A stretch of 64,000 nucleotides of DNA. It comes from Ephydatia muelleri. Its lineage: Eukaryota; Porifera; Demospongiae; Spongillida; Spongillidae. The notes under the pieces are model-generated. The model had not been told where the DNA came from. It made no database searches and was given only the letters and a program-made list of their open reading frames with translations. Within the stretch, counting starts at the first letter, position 1; each line of letters opens with the position of its first letter. The DNA lies in contig JABACO010000018.1 of assembly GCA_013339895.1 (NCBI GenBank), positions 6,374,207-6,438,206 of the forward strand. Direction: 5' to 3'. Shown in pieces: positions 22,159 to 31,995 of the stretch. Made by a program: the position numbers and the translations under genes.

Positions 22159-22613
22159 CCGAATACCACAATGAAATCAATTTTGTCATATCTGTACGAC
22201 TTAAGCTTCAAAGGTAAGCACATCGACATTGCTGAGTACCCAGCAGCACCATCCAGTGGCAAGGCTATAGAAATGCATGCTTCAGAGGCAGAAAAAGAAG
22301 AGCACAATGAGTCACAAGTGGTTCTGCAATTGAAGCAATTGGGACAGTTTCCGCGAAAATTGCCCCACGGTTAAAATGTTATAAAAATGCATCGCGTTTG
22401 AATCGCTATACCTTCCCAATGGATAACGCTATCGACTTCCTATCTTCAACACTTCATACTACACCATTTCACTATGAAGTGTTGAAAATAGGAAGTCGAT
22501 AGCGTTATCCGTTGGAAAGTTATAGCGATTCAAACGCGATGCATTTTTATAACATTTTAACCGTGGGGCAATTTTCGCGGAAACTGTCCCAATTGCAAGG
22601 TAGAAGCTATAAT
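22159..22613 (+). pseudogene. RNF213-like gene, damaged exon e with a foldback MITE inside
   Basis: A coding-like stretch (KSILSYLYDLSFKGKHIDIA, then EMHASEAEKEEHNESQVVLQ) is open to 22340. There the MITE at 22341-22590 begins. After it the flank resumes GCAAG|GTAGAA, a plausible donor. With one AATT copy removed the frame would read through to that donor. As it stands, the frame enters the MITE and stops at about 22374. The best acceptor (TTTGTCAAG before 22160) does not give the right phase from exon d: the first codons (AEYHNEI) and the later ones lie in different frames. An alternative exon end at AAAG|GTAAGC (22213) is also possible. The structure is unresolved, and I could not find an exon joining this one in phase to 37510. 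Confidence 0.4.
22341..22590. repeat. Foldback MITE, copy 1 (250 bp hairpin)
   Basis: A nearly perfect palindrome: the left arm starts GGGACAGTTTCCGCGAAAAT and the right arm is its reverse complement, with a short loop near 22465. The flanks AATT (22337-22340 and 22591-22594) are a 4-bp target duplication. The same arms recur at 48409-48809, and a half copy lies at 7881-7960. There is no coding capacity, so it is non-autonomous. Confidence 0.9.
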
Positions 22614-23240
22614 TCTTGACTTTTGTGTTTACTCATGTGAGTATGGAATGTCTGCAGATCCAACTTTCCACACTTCCTGACCTCATGAAGTCAAAAACAA
22701 ATAACGAAGGTTACAACCATCAGTACCTTTGCGATATTTTAAACAACTCGCTGATATTGAAAAATTGACTACACTACCTCATGTGCAACAGCAGAAAGAT
22801 CTTTTTGGTTTTATGGCATTTGAAGTCTTACTGAGGTCAACAATCACACAAGAATGATTGAGCAATGTAAAGTTCTAACCAGGTTGCCAAAGTGAAGCTC
22901 CTCCAGTCGCATATTTGGTCTCAGAGGACTTCACTTTGGAAACTTGGCTAGAACTTTGTAGAAGGAACTAGACCTTATGTATTTAGCCCAGGGCTTTATA
23001 TGCATGAAAAATATGCTCATGTTGTTGGATTTCAGTTCTGATGCACAGTAACAAAACGGCATTAATCTGAATTTCTGTACACCCAGATGTACAAACGTAC
23101 CCCAAGGATGACGCTCAGGACATTAGACATTCAGCAATTAAGCTGTTCCTTTCAGGCTTTTTCATTGGCTAAACAGGTGCTAGTACCTGTGTCCATTTCC
23201 ATGTCCAATTCAACCCATTGATTAGCATCTGAATGAAGTG
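22614..23240. other. Intronic sequence; small hairpin at 22867-22960
   Basis: Arms 22867-22901 and 22926-22960 are complementary (AGTTCTAACCAGGTTGCCAA against its inverted partner). A possible exon-like stretch after CTGCAG at 22657 (IQLSTLPDLMKSKTNNEGYN) is open for 40 codons but does not fit in phase with either neighbour. Nothing else is recognised. Confidence 0.4.
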
Positions 23241-25705
23241 CTATTTGTCACTGTCCCTCAAAACTCCAATGCAGTCAGTGTGACTTCCCTGTGGTTCCTC
23301 TTCTGACGAGTTGTTACGAAGCTGGTAGGTGCCTTTTTGCTCAGGTACCCGCTCCGTGACCAAAGATAAAGTACCTTCCCTTTCTCTTGGACTTAAAGCT
23401 TGTGCCAAGTGTCCAAACTTTGAACAATTGGGGCACCTGACCCTCTGAAAAGGACAATCACCAGACCGATGCCCCTCCACACCTGGCATGTTTAGTAGGA
23501 TCCGGCAATTTGGCAAGGAGGAATGGGTTGAATATTGGCCCCTCTGCTTAAATCCAGAATTTTTGTGTGGATTTTATGCACTTTTTCGTAGAACTTAGCT
23601 TTTGGATTTGATTAAGAATTGTTAAATTAATATGATAGGGTTGCCCGCTGTTTTGCTGTGCGGATGGATTTTTAGAAAAGATTTTGCATAATAACTTCAA
23701 CAATTGTGAAAGAACAAGCTACAGTACGCAAACAAGCCAAAGTGGTATTGTGAGTTTGATCTTCACACATTTGGTTTGTGTAGCCTCTGCTTCTCCAGCA
23801 CTTCAGATGCATGACCCGACATCATTTTGTGCATTGAGCTTGCAATCGTTGTAGATGGTTTTCTGCCTATCAAGCAAGCTTGTCATGTCCTCCAATTACA
23901 TACGACAAACTTCTAGAGTTGATATCTCACATTGGAAGTTTTACAATGGCTTTTGTTCGACGACTGGCACACTGTTTACTCCTCATGATGGGGCTGAACA
24001 AAATGCATTGTTTCAACATGCTAAGCAGTGTATCAACCTTGAATTTGCATACTACTTCTTCGAGTTTCACACATGAGAAGATCTGAAAGTTGGTGTAATT
24101 TCTTCATACTGAAGTGTATGGCTACTCTGCAACCAGATTCTGTGCAGTGTACAACGCCCAAGAAGACAAGAACTGCCCTTACTGCATGACAAATTTAAGT
24201 TTCTAAATGATGAAAAGAAGTAACTTGTTAGTGAAATCCCAGCCTATATCGCATCCGTCAGACATTGACCTCATGCAGTGGTGACATCAAAACCGATCAG
24301 TTTTACCAAATTTCACATATTTAGCATTTCATGTTATGCTGGTGCAGCCGAGTTCAGTTTGTGTAGTAAGGGCTTTCTCTCACCTTCTAAATATGCTTAC
24401 CGACCGACAAGAAAAGACCCTAGAAGATGCTGTTGAATTATCAGTAATGTTGGCCTTCAACAAATCTCTCATCACTCACTTCCTGATGATGTACCAGATA
24501 AGCTGGTTTCAACATTGTAGAGATTTAGGTAGCTTTTAAGTAGCTTTTTGGTGCTTTTGGACTTTTTGCAAGAATTTTTAGGAGATTAAAAGTTAATCCA
24601 AAATCTAGATTTAGGATGATTTCCCAGTAAATACGAATAATTAATAAGCAGAGTGTGCAGGAGGGGTTCCTCTCCTGCCCAGTTAGGGGGCGTTGTAAGC
24701 TCCCCAGTGGGGTCTGGGCTAGTGCTTTTTAACGGTATACGAAATTGTTGAAAACACTATGCTAGTTTATATTCGCCGAGACATTAAAGCTCTTAGCCAT
24801 GTGCCTCCATTAAACAAAGCTTGAGGCCGTAAGAGAATTGGTTTGCAGTACTGAAGAACTTTGCTATGTTAGTAACTTTCATCTTTAGATCTCTTTGCAC
24901 ACAGAAAGTATTCACTGATAAGCTTCGAAGATGGTCACTTTGTCGCCATTGCACACATGTGAATAAAATATGATCATAATTACATTCATGATGCATCATA
25001 AAGGAGGGGGGTCCTGACCCTAGGACCCTCTTACTAGATTCGCCCTTGCATGTGCACGATAGCGCTCTCATGGCTGTAAGGTCCACATTCAAGGACTCCT
25101 TTGTAGTATTCCGCCTTGTTTTCTCGCAGGCCACTCACACCGTGTTCTGCTGCTTCCTTTGCTTGTGCCAATCCAAGGGCACACTCTAACCTAAAATCTG
25201 CTTTTGATAAAAGATGCTTTTTAGTGCTCGGAGCAGCCAGGTCACGTACAAACTGCTCTCGTAATGCACCATTTGAAATAGTCTCTGTAGTCATAGGTTT
25301 TACAGTTCTGCCATGTACTTTTTGGCATTTTGACTCGAATGGTGAGAGTCGCTATTACAAGATGTGAGGTGTGTAATGTTTCTTTGACATAGCTGTTAAG
25401 TCTTCGAGGGACTTTGATGATAGTGCTTCTGGATTCGGAAGGTCTCTCAACACCTGGTACGTAGAAGAACCAGTGACCTTGAGGAAAAAAGGTACCTACT
25501 TCCTGTTATCCTTGATGTCATTTGCCAGGAAGTATTTTTCTATGCACTCGCCGTATGCCTCAAACTCCTCTACTGAAGGGTTAAAAAGCCTTATAGTACT
25601 GACACTGATGTTGCAACTGTGAAAGACATTTTCTCTATTCTCGGTGAGAATAGCTATGGATTTATTCCAGCTGGGGAAACTCAGCCAGTTAGCAATGGTT
25701 GTCAT
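23241..25705 (-). pseudogene. Remnant gypsy Gag (gypsy-4r), interrupted by a hAT fragment
   Basis: On the minus strand gag pieces appear in order. The N-terminus is at 25496-25705 (FNPSVEEFEAYGECIEKYFL). A capsid part is at 25034-25294 (LREQFVRDLAAPSTKKHLLS). A zinc-knuckle part is at 23241-23516 (HRSGDCPFQRVRCPNCSKFG). They resemble the gag of gypsy-1. The gap between the last two (about 23530-25045) is filled by unrelated hAT-like sequence. No LTRs were identified. An old dead copy. Confidence 0.65.
23530..25045 (+). mobile_element. hAT-like fragment inserted in the gypsy remnant
   Basis: At about 24320-24500 the + strand encodes a recognisable hAT C-terminal dimerisation phrase (LVQPSSVCVVRAFSHLLNML, then LEDAVELSVMLAFNKS). 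The ends are GC-rich and contain CCCCTC and GAGGGG blocks similar to the hAT at 574-7848. Exact termini and target duplication are not established. Confidence 0.5.
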
Positions 25706-27256
25706 TTAAAACCGCGTCTACTTAGGTTCTGCCTTTCTCCCGCTATTAACCAACACTCCATACTTAAAAAGGCCATATCGCTGAGAGATTCTGACAAGTA
25801 CAGAACTGTATTTATCTTTCCTTCCTATTACTTTGCTGATCATGCGAGGCCATTAAAGAACTTAATGATATACTTCAGCTGAAAAAGGCTGAAACTGGGT
25901 GTGAGTTCTTTATTGACTGGCGTCATAATGTGAGTAACTAGACTGTGAAGGAATGTCCCAATGGTGGTACTACTTCTGCTGCTAATGGTTCTGCTAGAGT
26001 TACAAGTCAAGATATCATTAGGGACACAAGACACGTTCTGGCTTGTTATGATGTTGATTCTTGACTTGTGTCACACAAAAATGGTCTTACTTGGATTGTC
26101 ACTCAGCCTACTAATGGTTGATTTGGTTTTAGTTTCCACTCTTGAATTGATTTGGGACATTCCTGTTGCTAAACCATTCTCTTCATATGATTGTGTGGCT
26201 ATCGGTTTATTGCCCTAAATTGATTAGTGATGGGAGGAACCGATGTTTCCTTGCTCTATCATGCTGAATATTGTTCTATGATACCCTTTATTAAGGATAT
26301 TGATTGGTCTCTTGTGTGTTGTAATAGTTTGTTTGCTGAAGTTGTACTACATTCTTGTATAGCTCAATTCGTTCCTTGCCATTATTGGAATTGTAAAATA
26401 TTCTCTTTTCCCAAACATATAAGGCACCTGCTTGCACTGAAGAAAGTGTGGTACTGTAAAGACAAGGTCCGATATAAATACTTAACTAAACTTTATGGTG
26501 AGGGCAGGATCTTAGGGATTTCATCTTGTCTCAGGAATTGATTGTTCTTTAAAGTGAGCGCTTATATATCATTCTTTTATTCCTATGTAAATTACCTCTC
26601 AGGGTATCCCTCTTCTTGTTGACTTCGTGATAAATTGGCTGTTTTGAATCATGGTAAATGTATTGTTCTTAATAGTTATTTTGCTTCTGTTTTTACAATT
26701 GACGACAGTTGTTCTTTCTATTCTCATTTGATAAGGTTTTAAGGCTCTAAAAACGTTGCCCTCAAATGTTCCAGAACTCCTGATGGCTTCCCCTCTTTTT
26801 TTTTACCTAAAGTCTGCTATTGTTTTCTCATTATCACTCCTTTATGAGATGCCTATGTGCACTGTACTTGTACCATTAATTTAGAAGTCTGCCCTGTGTT
26901 TAGAAAAGGAACATGCAAATATCCTAGTAACGATAGAGCTGTCTCACAAATGTTTATCTCTTGCACAGTTATGGAGAGTACAATTGCATCTTCTTTGTTA
27001 TCCTTTCTTAGGACTCATGGTCTTATCTTGCACGATCAGTTTGGTTTTCTCACTCGACGTTCTGCCTATACGCATCTATTGGCAACTTGGAGTGATTGGA
27101 CTTTGAATGAGTTTGAAGGTGGATACTAGTTATTGCTTGAAGTAGAGGCCTATGGATTTAAATCAGCCTTACTTGAATGGATTAAAGCCTTTTTGAATGG
27201 TCGCACACAAAAAGTACTGATGTCTCTCCTACTATATCAATCATCAGTAGTGTCTA

Positions 27257-27483
27257 TGTGAGCGCCCAGACCTACGCGCCTGCGCTCTTGAATATCAATT
27301 ACATGCATGCAGAATCTTTGAGCATGCGCATGGATAGAAATCGAGGTATAAATGCATTTCGTGTGGAATTATTAAGGGTTGGTGGCCCTTTCCGAGATAC
27401 TGGCTAACGTGAACGGTATTGGGGGGTGTATAGGCATTCCAGAAGACGTGTGCAGACTGATTGCTACCGTCAGTTCTGTCACA
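27257..27483 (+). repeat. Gmr1-like 5' LTR (227 bp)
   Basis: Ends TGTGAG...TCACA. Contains GCATGCGCATGG (NRF1-like) followed by GGTATAAATGC, a likely core promoter at 27330-27357. Confidence 0.93.
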
Positions 27484-27553
27484 TATTTGGTGGCAGCGGT
27501 GGGATTATCTAAGTCGAGACGGTCATTGTCCGACGCCTGCGTTTCTCGAGTGT

Positions 27554-29194
27554 ATGACTACTCGTTCTGGAAAGCCCTATAAGAAACCTACCATGGAGGA
27601 GATGCAAGGTATGTTGAAATTACTTGCAGAAGACCGTAGGAGGAGAGAAGACGAAATAGCAACTGAGAAGGCGCGAAGAGAAGATGAATTCGCGAAAGAA
27701 CGGGCTAGGCTTGAGGAAGAAAGACAGATTCGTGAGCGGGAGAATAGAAAGCAGATGGAAACGATGCAGACACACATGGCGGCGCTCATGAAGTTAGTAG
27801 AAGACTCACAAAAGGCAAAAGTCGTAAGTCCGAAACGTGAGCTAAGTGTCAAATTGGTTCCGTTGAGTGATAAGGATGATATTGAAGCCTATTTAGTAAC
27901 TTTTGAGCGCGTTATGACTGCACAGAAGGTGGAGGAAAGCTGCTGGTCGCAGTATCTGGCACCTCAACTCACTGGCAAGGCCCAGTTGGCATTCGCAGCT
28001 CTACCCGGAGAGGACTCTGGCAATTATGAAGCAATAAAGACAGCAATCCTTCAGCGTTACGATATAACCGAGGAAGCATATAGAAGGCGCTTCCGTGGCA
28101 TTACTCGTGGCAGTGGGGAAACAAACAGGGAGCTTTCCGTAAAGCTTATGGACCTACTGCGCAAGTGGATGAAGAGCTGTACTTCAATGGAGGAAATACA
28201 AGAGCTCATAGGCATGGAGCAGTTCCTCAACACATTGCCAGCGAACAAACGACTCTGGGTTATGGAGCGAAAGCCTAAGACGTGTATTCAGGCCGGGGAA
28301 CTCGTTGACGAATATGAACACGCCAGGCGTGAGGAGTCGCAGCGGTATCCGGAAAACGTCAAGGGAACTCGATCAGAGCAAAAATGTTCATTTTGTGGGA
28401 AAGCAGGGCACTCAGAAGACGTGTGCTACAAGAAAACCACAAAAGAGGAGACAAGCAGACGGAAGACCATAGTGTGCTACAACTGTGGAAAACCAGGTCA
28501 CCCAGCAAGGAAGTGTCCCAACAATGAGGTATTGTTTGGACGTGAATCAAAGTACAAGGTGAAGGATGGAATGTATTGTAAGGGAAGTGTGGAAGGGTGT
28601 TTGGTAAGCCGCATATTGTTAGACACAGGTTGTTCCCGCACAATGGTCCGGAGACAATTCGTCCCCCAGGAGAAGTTCTTGGAGGGAAAATGGGTATCAA
28701 TCAGATGTGTGCATGGTGACACAGTCTTGTATCCCCTAGCAGATATCAAGCTTGTGGTGGAAGGCATTCCAGTCACAGTGGAGGCTGCTGTAGCTGACAG
28801 TCTACCGGTGGAGGTGATACTTGGAACTGATGCTTCTAGAATGACGGAGTTACTAGGAAGACGAGCTGGTTCTGTGTTCTTTGCTCAAGAACATGTTATG
28901 GTGGTGACAACAAGGGCGAAGAGACGACAGGAAATACAGGAGGAAGTACTGAGGAAGGAAAAGGAGGTTATGTCTGGGGTGGTACCAAATCCATTAGGTG
29001 TCTCTGAAGAGGAACCCAAATTGAAGACTATGTCACAGGAGCAAAGAAGGCAAATGCGAAGGGAACTTGGGAGCCAGGGAGACTGCTTGTCTCACATTAA
29101 CATCACAGCTGAGAAACTGAAGGATATGCAGGAGCAGGATGAAACACTGAGAGCTGTGAGGGAACTTGCAGCAGTGACTGGCAGGATCATCTGA
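27554..29194 (+). CDS. Gmr1-like Gag-protease with a SCAN-like capsid domain
   Basis: The likely ATG is at 27554 (MTTRSGKPYKKPTMEEMQ). A charged coiled coil follows (RRREDEIATEKARREDEFAK, about residues 30-80). At 28069-28320 is a region with clear SCAN-domain similarity (YRRRFRGITRG, LRKWMKSC, IGMEQFLNTLPANKRLWVME). Two CCHC knuckles are CSFCGKAGHSEDVC and CYNCGKPGHPARKC. An aspartic protease motif LLDTGCSRTMV is near 28620. The tail (LKDMQEQDETLRAVRELA) resembles the segment that precedes an integrase in gypsy elements. The frame ends at TGA 29192-29194, right at the deletion junction. The product would be a Gag-PR without polymerase. Confidence 0.85.
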   Translation: MTTRSGKPYKKPTMEEMQGMLKLLAEDRRRREDEIATEKARREDEFAKERARLEEERQIRERENRKQMETMQTHMAALMKLVEDSQKAKVVSPKRELSVKLVPLSDKDDIEAYLVTFERVMTAQKVEESCWSQYLAPQLTGKAQLAFAALPGEDSGNYEAIKTAILQRYDITEEAYRRRFRGITRGSGETNRELSVKLMDLLRKWMKSCTSMEEIQELIGMEQFLNTLPANKRLWVMERKPKTCIQAGELVDEYEHARREESQRYPENVKGTRSEQKCSFCGKAGHSEDVCYKKTTKEETSRRKTIVCYNCGKPGHPARKCPNNEVLFGRESKYKVKDGMYCKGSVEGCLVSRILLDTGCSRTMVRRQFVPQEKFLEGKWVSIRCVHGDTVLYPLADIKLVVEGIPVTVEAAVADSLPVEVILGTDASRMTELLGRRAGSVFFAQEHVMVVTTRAKRRQEIQEEVLRKEKEVMSGVVPNPLGVSEEEPKLKTMSQEQRRQMRRELGSQGDCLSHINITAEKLKDMQEQDETLRAVRELAAVTGRII

Positions 29195-29988
29195 AACAAC
29201 TGCAGGAGGTGCTAATGAGGATAGAAAAGGCTGGACTTACTGTGAAGCTTAGCAAAAGTAAATTTGCCAAGCGGAGTTGTGAGTACCTCGGATATATTGT
29301 AGGAGGAGGAGTTGTGAAGCCAATTTTGAGCAAGGTAGAAGCGATTAGCTCTTTCCCAAAGCCAGACACCAAGACAGCGGTCAGAGCATTTCTAGGTCTT
29401 GCAGGGTATTACAGACGATTCATTCCAGATTTCGCTTCAGTGGCAGCACCGCTAACAGACTTAACAAAGAAATCGGTTCCTAATAGCGGGGTGTGGAACG
29501 AAGGATGTCAAAGAGCGTTTGAAACTTTGAAGAAAGCGCTGATCTCAGAGCCAGTTTTGAGTAGCCCGGATGTTTCAAAAACATTTATCGTACAGACTGA
29601 CGCTTCTGATCGGGGAGTGGGAGCCGTTCTAAGTCAAGTACAGGAGGACGGTCAGGAACACCCTGTTGGTTATTATAGCAGGAAGTTATTGGCTAGGGAG
29701 CAACGATACTCAACTATTGAGAAGGAATGTTTGGCTATTAAGTTGGCGTTAGATGCATTCAAGGTCTATCTACTGGGCAGGAAATTTGTAGTCCAAACAG
29801 ATCATCGAGCACTCGAGTGGCTAGAAAAACTCAAGGAAAACAATGCAAGGCTATGCAGATGGAGCTTAGCCCTTCAACCTTACTCTTTTGGGGTGGAACA
29901 TCGAACAGGGACTATGAACCTGAACGCGGACGCACTGTCAAGAAATCCAGCAACGGCGTTGCTGCAGGAGAAGGGGAAGGAAGTGTGA
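29185..29988 (+). pseudogene. Gmr1-like RT C-terminus and RNase H
   Basis: In the frame after the deletion junction the sequence runs DHLKQLQEVLMRIEKAGLTV, then the RT thumb (CEYLGYIVGGG, VRAFLGLAGYYRRFIPDFA) and RNase H (VQTDASDRGVGAVLSQ, TDHRALEWL, ADALSRNP). The RT catalytic box, palm and fingers are absent. The frame stops four bases into the 3' LTR boundary region. Confidence 0.85.
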
Positions 29989-30210
29989 GCGCCCAGACCT
30001 ACGCGCCTGCGCTCTTGAATATCAATTACATGCATGCAGAATCTTTGAGCATGCGCATGGATAGAAATCGAGGTATAAATGCATTTCGTGTGGAATTATT
30101 AAGGGTTGGTGGCCCTTTCCGAGATACTGGCTAACGTGAACGGTATTGGGGGGTGTATAGGCATTACAGAAGACGTGTGCAGACTGATTGCTACCGTCAG
30201 TTCTGTCACA
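29984..30210 (+). repeat. Gmr1-like 3' LTR (227 bp)
   Basis: Matches 27257-27483 at 226 of 227 positions. Followed by the GTCTA target duplication and then LINE sequence. Confidence 0.93.
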
Positions 30211-30427
30211 GTCTACCTCAGGGATCGGTTCATGGCCCTTTATTGTTCTGATATGTATAATTTATATGACCTTCCCAAAAGTATTTGATCTCCTGCTGGA
30301 GTTAAAATCTTTGCTGATGACACTAAACTGTATGTTGTTTATGTCTATCATCAAACTACACCACTTATGCAATCTTGCAAACTTTTGTTCCTGGTCTTAG
30401 ACTTGGCAACTGTCTGACAGTTGCTTT

Positions 30428-30589
30428 TGTAACAGAGGTCAAGTGAAGTCAAAACTCTTATTAGCAAGTGTGTAGAATGCATAAATTAATGCACTTATAG
30501 GAATACAAAAGGTACAAGGGTCACATACAATACTTGAGTCTAGTCAGCACATTGCAAATGCAGACAGTTGTTAAGTCCAGCTTGTTACA
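30428..30589 (-). repeat. gypsy-5 3' LTR (162 bp)
   Basis: Shares AAGTGTGTAGAATGCATA, GGTACAAGGGTCACAT and AAGTCCAGCTTGTTACA with 35441-35576, and TAACAGAGGTCA with 34718-34729. Confidence 0.85.
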
Positions 30590-30800
30590 TCACTCCCTTC
30601 TTCACCACATGTCTAGTACATAATCCAATTTCCAAGTCTGTCAGGTGGTCTCCTCTCACGAGCTGATCGATGCAATCCTTGCTGTTGTACCAGTTCATCT
30701 GCAACAACATCAGCTCCCGTCTGGTGTCATAGTCTGGTCAGATGTGAGTCCTTGCCTGCTCAGATATGGCTTTAGGCGGTCAAACTGTACCACCTGCTGC

Positions 30801-31450
30801 TTATATGGAGAAAGATGCCATTTTATCTGATACACATACACCTTTGTAATAGTGTATGGTTCCTTCCAACATGCATGGAGTTTTTTTAGAAAGCCCCTGA
30901 GGTACTGCTGGACAGTACAGCCAAGCCATTTCTCTCACCTTATAAGGTTTACATTCCACCTTACAGTCATACAGTTGCTTGTGCCTATGCTGCTCTGTCT
31001 TCAGGTGCTGCCTTACTTGGTCATAGGCTTCTACCAAGGGTTGCTTCAAGATCTTTGCATAATCCTGAGCATTAGCTGTGGGCAGGTCAGGGAGCAATTG
31101 TACTTCTCGCCTAAACAGGAGAGAGAATGGTGTGGCCTTTGTAGTCTCATGGGTACTAGGAAATGCCAGAACAGGAGGTTGGATTATGATAAGCCATCAT
31201 GAGACATGGGTTGGTGGAGGCTACCCTATCACCTTCAGTCGGATGGTACAATTGTAAGATTCAATCATACATTGCTGTCAATGCTGAATATGGCCAGTAT
31301 TGATAATGAACGTGACTGGGCTCTCAAGCTGCCATGTCTCATGATGGCTTATCATAGACAGAGCAGCATAGGCACAAGCAACTGTATGACTGTAAGGTGG
31401 AATGTAAACCTTATAAGGTGAGAGAAATGGCTTGGCTGTACTGTCCAGCA
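30801..31450 (-). pseudogene. gypsy-5 integrase region with an inverted duplication
   Basis: 30801-31097 on the minus strand encodes the integrase tail (LPDLPTANAQDYAKIL, HRHKQLYDCKVECKPYKV). 31204-31358 encodes the upstream integrase core on the + strand instead (LPYHLQSDGTIVRFNHTLLS, WALKLPCLMMAYH). 31359-31450 is an inverted copy of 30906-30997. The two arms are 92 bp and separated by 361 bp. This is a fold-back rearrangement, not normal pol order. Confidence 0.75.
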
Positions 31451-31995
31451 CTCCGAGGTGTCTGCCAGTTGGGGCATCATGAATCTCAGATGGGATAGAA
31501 GGTACTAATACCTTGGGTAATACCATCTGCAGGCAACTGTTCTGACCATATCTTTCCATGATTGATACAGCACACCATCCAATAATACCATGTTCACCTT
31601 CTCAATCTGTCTTGAGAATGCTGCTATCTGTGTGTCGACATGTTTTAGGGAAATCATGCTGTATCATCCATTTTATCATTTGTCCAATGTCAGGATCATC
31701 AAGCTGAAACCTTACAACCTCCTGTTTTGTTCACTGTAATGCCCCACACTGGTGACATGGATGGCGGATAGTGGGTCAGCATTACCATGCTTCTTACCAG
31801 GCCTATGCTCTACTGTGAAGTTGTATTCAGCCAGGTGCTCTAACCATCGGGCCACGTGACTTCAGGCTCCTTAAAGGAACGCAACCACTGTAAAGCATGA
31901 TGGTCTGTTCGCACAGTAAAAGGCCTACCATACAAATATGGCCTGAACTGGCCCATGGCCCACACTAGTGCTAGCATCTCTTTTCTTGTAGCACA

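Larger units (their letters stand above)
27257..30210 (+). mobile_element. Gmr1-like LTR retrotransposon, internally deleted
   Basis: Two 227-bp LTRs (27257-27483 and 29984-30210) differ at one base (27439 C, 30166 A). The target duplication GTCTA flanks the element (27252-27256, 30211-30215). A primer binding site TGGTGGCAGCGGTGGGATT begins at 27488. A purine tract (GGAGAAGGGGAAGGAAG) runs into the 3' LTR. RNase H is the last domain before the 3' LTR, with no room for an integrase after it. This fits the Gmr1-like order with integrase upstream of RT. Integrase and most of RT are missing through a deletion joining at about 29180. It is young but cannot move by itself. Confidence 0.88.
25706..30410 (+). 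mobile_element. LINE (non-LTR retrotransposon) remnant, split by the Gmr1-like element
   Basis: Reverse-transcriptase phrases of the jockey/CR1-like type lie on the + strand. MESTIASSLLSFLRTHGLIL with LHDQFGFLTRRSAYTHLLA is at 26970-27080, and ALLEWIKAFLNGRTQKVLM at about 27165. After 30210 come the equivalents of the GVPQGS...NDLP region and VKIFADDTKLYVVY (30300-30345), holding the catalytic DD. Upstream pieces (25720-26550) are consistent with the endonuclease and linker. Stops and frameshifts are frequent, so it is dead. 27257-30210 is a later insertion. Confidence 0.75.

Noticed and set aside
22657..22762. Possible extra RNF213-like exon after CTGCAG (IQLSTLPDLMKSK...)
   Set aside because: Open for about 40 codons, but no donor gives a phase compatible with the exon at 37510, nor does its start fit the preceding exon. 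Left as unproven.
27577..28776. Minus-strand open frames opposite the Gmr1-like Gag
   Set aside because: Antisense shadows. The plus strand carries the recognisable coiled coil, SCAN-like region, zinc knuckles and protease.
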